A DNA stretch of 7,683 nucleotides from CAYPZL01 sp964415045 (GTDB lineage Bacteria; Planctomycetota; Phycisphaerae; Sedimentisphaerales; Anaerobacaceae): positions 1 to 7,683 of the forward strand of contig CAYPZL010000235.1 in assembly GCA_964415045.1 (NCBI GenBank), written 5' to 3'. The translations under genes were made by a program, and so were the position numbers. The notes under the pieces were generated by a model, which saw nothing but the letters and a program-made list of their open reading frames with translations, searched no databases and had not been told where the DNA came from. Position 1 is the stretch's first letter. The number at the start of each line of letters is the position of its first letter. Of the stretch, positions 5,478 to 7,683 are shown piece by piece.

Positions 5478-6575
5478 ATGCAAGAATTGACAATCAAAAT
5501 CCCGGGCACAGCGGAGAAGCACTACCCGATCGTCATCGGCACGGGGCTGCTTCCGTCGTTGTGGTCGCGGCTCGAAAGCAAGGTCGGCCCCCGCCAGGAG
5601 TTCGTCGTTACCGACGCCAACGTCGTCGCTGCGGGGCATCTGGAGGCGCTGCTGGCCGGGCGGGACGTCCCTCATTTCGCGATCGAGCCTCCCGGGGAAC
5701 CGTCGAAAACGGTCGAGACCGCCGTGGCCATCGTCGAGGCGATGGAGCAGGCCAGCCTCGGCCGGGACGCGGCTGTGGTCGCCCTGGGCGGCGGCACGGT
5801 CGGCGATGTCGCGGGGTTCGCCGCAGCGATTTTCAAGCGAGGTGTCCCCGTCGTGCAAATCCCGACCACCACGCTGGCCCAGGCCGATTCGGCCATCGGC
5901 GGTAAGACCGGCGTCGATTCCAGCGTGAGCAAGAACGCCTTCGGTGCCTTCTGGCACCCGGCGGCGGTCTATATCGACGCCGCGACGCTGGAGACGCTCG
6001 ACGAGCGACACTACCGCGCCGGGCTCGTGGAATCGGTCAAGCACGCCCTGATCGCCGAGAGCGAATATTTCGACTTTCTCGAACGTCACCTCGATGAAAT
6101 CCTCGAGCGCAAGCTTGACGTGCTGGAAACGGTGGCCGGTTATAATTGCCGGATCAAGGGGGCCGTGGTCGAGGCCGACCCCCGGGAGAAGAACAGGCGC
6201 CGGGTGCTCAACTACGGCCACACGATCGGACATGCCGTCGAGGCCGCCAGCGGCTACGATTTACTGCATGGCGAGGCGGTCGCCGTCGGCATCGTCGCGG
6301 CCGGCCTGATCGAGGTGGAAATGGGCCTGGCCGAACCGGGTCGCCTCGAACGCGTACAAGGCATCCTGGAAAGACTCGGCGTTCCGCTAAAACTGCCTCC
6401 GCAAATTGCCGAAGAGAGCGTGCTCGACCTGTTGAAGCACGACAAGAAGGCCGTGGGCCGGTGGCCGCGATTCGTCCTGATCGCCCGGCTCGGTGAGGCT
6501 TATACCAAGAACGGGCAATACGCCGTCGAGGTGGAACGCCGGATCGTTGAGAACGTGTTGAACAAGCTCAAATAA
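5478..6575 (+). CDS. aroB: 3-dehydroquinate synthase
   Basis: This 365-residue cytosolic enzyme is of normal AroB length. It converts DAHP to 3-dehydroquinate using NAD+ and a divalent metal, step 2 of the shikimate pathway. The NAD-binding and active-site motifs are intact: 'GEPSKT' (73-78), 'GGGTVGDVAGF' (104-114), 'PTTTLAQADSAIGGKTGVD' (129-147) and 'KNAFGAFWHP' (152-161). The three metal ligands of the family are present as E185 ('GLVESVKH'), H248 ('NYGHTIGH') and H264 ('LLHGEAVAVG'). These motifs fit true dehydroquinate synthase better than the related sugar cyclases (EEVS or DOI synthase). Homology begins at the ATG at 5478, which has only a weak ribosome site; an in-frame ATG at 5424 would add 18 unrelated residues and lies only about 11 bases after the predicted transcript start. 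Its product is the substrate of AroDE. The aldolase gene follows after 18 bases, indicating an operon. Confidence 0.95.
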   Translation: MQELTIKIPGTAEKHYPIVIGTGLLPSLWSRLESKVGPRQEFVVTDANVVAAGHLEALLAGRDVPHFAIEPPGEPSKTVETAVAIVEAMEQASLGRDAAVVALGGGTVGDVAGFAAAIFKRGVPVVQIPTTTLAQADSAIGGKTGVDSSVSKNAFGAFWHPAAVYIDAATLETLDERHYRAGLVESVKHALIAESEYFDFLERHLDEILERKLDVLETVAGYNCRIKGAVVEADPREKNRRRVLNYGHTIGHAVEAASGYDLLHGEAVAVGIVAAGLIEVEMGLAEPGRLERVQGILERLGVPLKLPPQIAEESVLDLLKHDKKAVGRWPRFVLIARLGEAYTKNGQYAVEVERRIVENVLNKLK

Positions 6576-6593
6576 CTGGAGCAAGAGTACACT

Positions 6594-7538
6594 ATGTACC
6601 GACCGCAAATCAAAGTCTTGGACTGCACGATCAGGGATGGTGGTCTTATCAACAATCACTACTTCACCGACGAATTCGTCCGCGAGGCCTACCGGGCCCT
6701 GTCCCGCAGCGGCATCGATTATATGGAGCTCGGCTATCGCAATAGCAAGGAGCTGTTTCCGACCAAGGACTACGGCGCGTGGAAGTACTGCGACGACGAG
6801 AAGATCCGCGAGATCATCGACGGGATCGAGTCGAATCTCAAGATCAGTATCATGGTCGACGCCCACCGCGTGCGCGAGCAGGCGTTCGCCCCGGCCGACG
6901 AGAGCCCGGTGGACATGATTCGCGTCGCCACCTACGTCAAGGACGTCGACAAGGCCATCGACTTAGGCCGGCGCGTCAAGGACCTGGGCTACGAGACCTG
7001 CGTCAACATCATGGCCATCTCCAAGGAAAACGAGTTCGCCCTGATCGAGGCGCTCGACCAGCTCGCCGAAACGAACGTCGACGCCGTCTACGTGGTGGAC
7101 AGCTTCGGCGCCCTGTACTGCGAGCAGATCGAATATCTCGTCAAGATGTACCGGAAGCACCTGCCCGGCAAGGAGATCGGCATCCACGCGCACAACAACC
7201 AGCAGCTCGCGTTCTCCAACACCATCGAGGCCATTATCCACGACGCCAACTACCTGGACGCGTCGCTCTTCGGCATCGGCCGCGGGCCGGGCAACTGCTG
7301 CCTTGAATTGCTCCTGGGCTTCCTGAAGAATCCCAAGTTCAACCTCAGTCCCGTCCTCAAGTTCATCGAGGACCACATGCTGCCGCTGCGCGAGGAGATC
7401 GAGTGGGGCTATATCCTGCCGTACATGGTCACCGGCATCCTCAACGAACACCCCCGTGCAGCCATCGCCTATCGCGAAACCGAAGACAAGGACAAATACG
7501 CCGAGTTCTACGAGAAACTCCTCGAAGGCCTCGAATAA
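6594..7538 (+). CDS. DRE-TIM/HMGL-family aldolase (related to 4-hydroxy-2-oxovalerate aldolase), substrate unknown
   Basis: This 314-residue cytosolic protein belongs to the DRE-TIM metallolyase family. 'LDCTIRDGG' (9-17) supplies R14 and metal ligand D15, 'GIHAHNN' (196-202) supplies H198 and H200, and 'GIGRGPGNC' (227-235) is the usual glycine-rich turn. Family members use a divalent metal to make or break C-C bonds through a pyruvate-type enolate; the closest named relatives by motif are DmpG/MhpE/BphI. The catalytic histidine that follows 'RDGS' in those enzymes is replaced by L18, and the usual acetaldehyde dehydrogenase partner is not seen here, so 4-hydroxy-2-oxovalerate is doubtful as substrate. 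The C-terminus (from about 270) has a conserved-looking 'ILNEHPRAA' segment. The gene lies 18 bases after aroB, with GGAG 12 bases before the ATG, a rather long spacing. Co-transcription with aroB suggests a role linked to heptulosonate or aromatic metabolism, which is inference. Confidence 0.85.
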   Translation: MYRPQIKVLDCTIRDGGLINNHYFTDEFVREAYRALSRSGIDYMELGYRNSKELFPTKDYGAWKYCDDEKIREIIDGIESNLKISIMVDAHRVREQAFAPADESPVDMIRVATYVKDVDKAIDLGRRVKDLGYETCVNIMAISKENEFALIEALDQLAETNVDAVYVVDSFGALYCEQIEYLVKMYRKHLPGKEIGIHAHNNQQLAFSNTIEAIIHDANYLDASLFGIGRGPGNCCLELLLGFLKNPKFNLSPVLKFIEDHMLPLREEIEWGYILPYMVTGILNEHPRAAIAYRETEDKDKYAEFYEKLLEGLE

Positions 7539-7603
7539 CACCCGGCCTGGCTGTCGCGAGAAGCACGCTGAGTCCGAGCGGCAGTACCGCAACCGCATGA
7601 AAT

Positions 7604-7630
7604 CCGCCCCCCTGCGGGAACTCTTTTTTT
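7604..7630 (+). terminator. Weak terminator-like hairpin after the aldolase gene
   Basis: CCGC (7604-7607) can pair with GCGG (7614-7617) around a six-base loop, and seven T residues follow at 7624-7630. The stem is only four pairs and six bases separate it from the T run, so it is a poor intrinsic terminator. A new gene appears to start 34 bases later, so partial attenuation is as likely as true termination. Confidence 0.2.
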
Positions 7631-7663
7631 CGGCTCTTCCGAGGAATGGGTAGGTAGGATTGC

Positions 7664-7683
7664 ATGAAAAAGGACATGACTTT
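7664..7683 (+). CDS. Start of a further gene, cut by the window edge
   Basis: An ATG at 7664 is preceded by AGG-T-AGG (7652-7658) ending 5 bases before it, a good ribosome binding site. Only six codons (MKKDMT) are visible, lysine-rich like many start regions, so the product cannot be named. It lies 125 bases after the aldolase stop on the same strand and may be a third member of the aroB operon or a separate unit after the weak hairpin. Confidence 0.42.

Noticed and set aside
5400..6233. 277-codon frame on the minus strand opposite aroB
   Set aside because: aroB on the plus strand has every family motif; the antisense translation has none and is explained by GC-rich codon bias.

Overview
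The window most resembles a chromosomal segment of a Planctomycetota bacterium, perhaps of the Phycisphaerae/Sedimentisphaerales type. This rests on three things. The secreted protease ends in a dockerin-like Ca-loop with the 'DFALLASHW' flavour common at planctomycete C-termini. Dehydroquinase and shikimate dehydrogenase are fused in one protein. The shikimate and protease genes are GC-rich. The lineage is an inference from motifs, not a database result.

Left part, minus strand, read right to left from 3378 to 171: a bifunctional AroD-AroE protein; an unrecognised 263-residue protein whose ATG overlaps the aroDE stop codon (TGATG) and which carries a weak PD-(D/E)XK-like signature; then, after a 172-base gap, a minimal nucleotidyltransferase (MNT) and a HEPN protein overlapping by 20 bases. 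The MNT/HEPN pair is a two-gene module of the toxin-antitoxin or HI0073/HI0074 type. The 1-1822 segment looks less GC-rich than the shikimate genes and may be accessory DNA next to a housekeeping gene. Bases 1-170 hold no gene I can support.

Middle: the divergent intergenic region (3379-3673) holds a textbook sigma-70 type promoter (TTGACA-N18-TATAAT) driving a secreted peptidase C10 (streptopain-like) with signal peptide, propeptide, catalytic domain, a carboxypeptidase-regulatory-like beta domain and a degenerate dockerin. A weaker candidate promoter on the other strand lies so close to the aroDE ATG that the message could be leaderless.

Right part, plus strand: a second promoter (TTGCAA-N17-TATAAA), overlapped by a perfect 7-base inverted repeat, precedes aroB (3-dehydroquinate synthase). 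After 18 bases comes a DRE-TIM/HMGL-family aldolase, and the start of a further gene appears at the right edge. AroB makes 3-dehydroquinate and AroD-AroE carries it to shikimate, so DAHP to shikimate (steps 2-4 of the pathway) is encoded here in two divergent transcription units with a protease gene between them. The most interesting open question is what the aldolase does beside aroB. One testable idea is that it makes DAHP, or a related heptulosonate, from pyruvate. I see no tRNA, rRNA, CRISPR array or insertion sequence.
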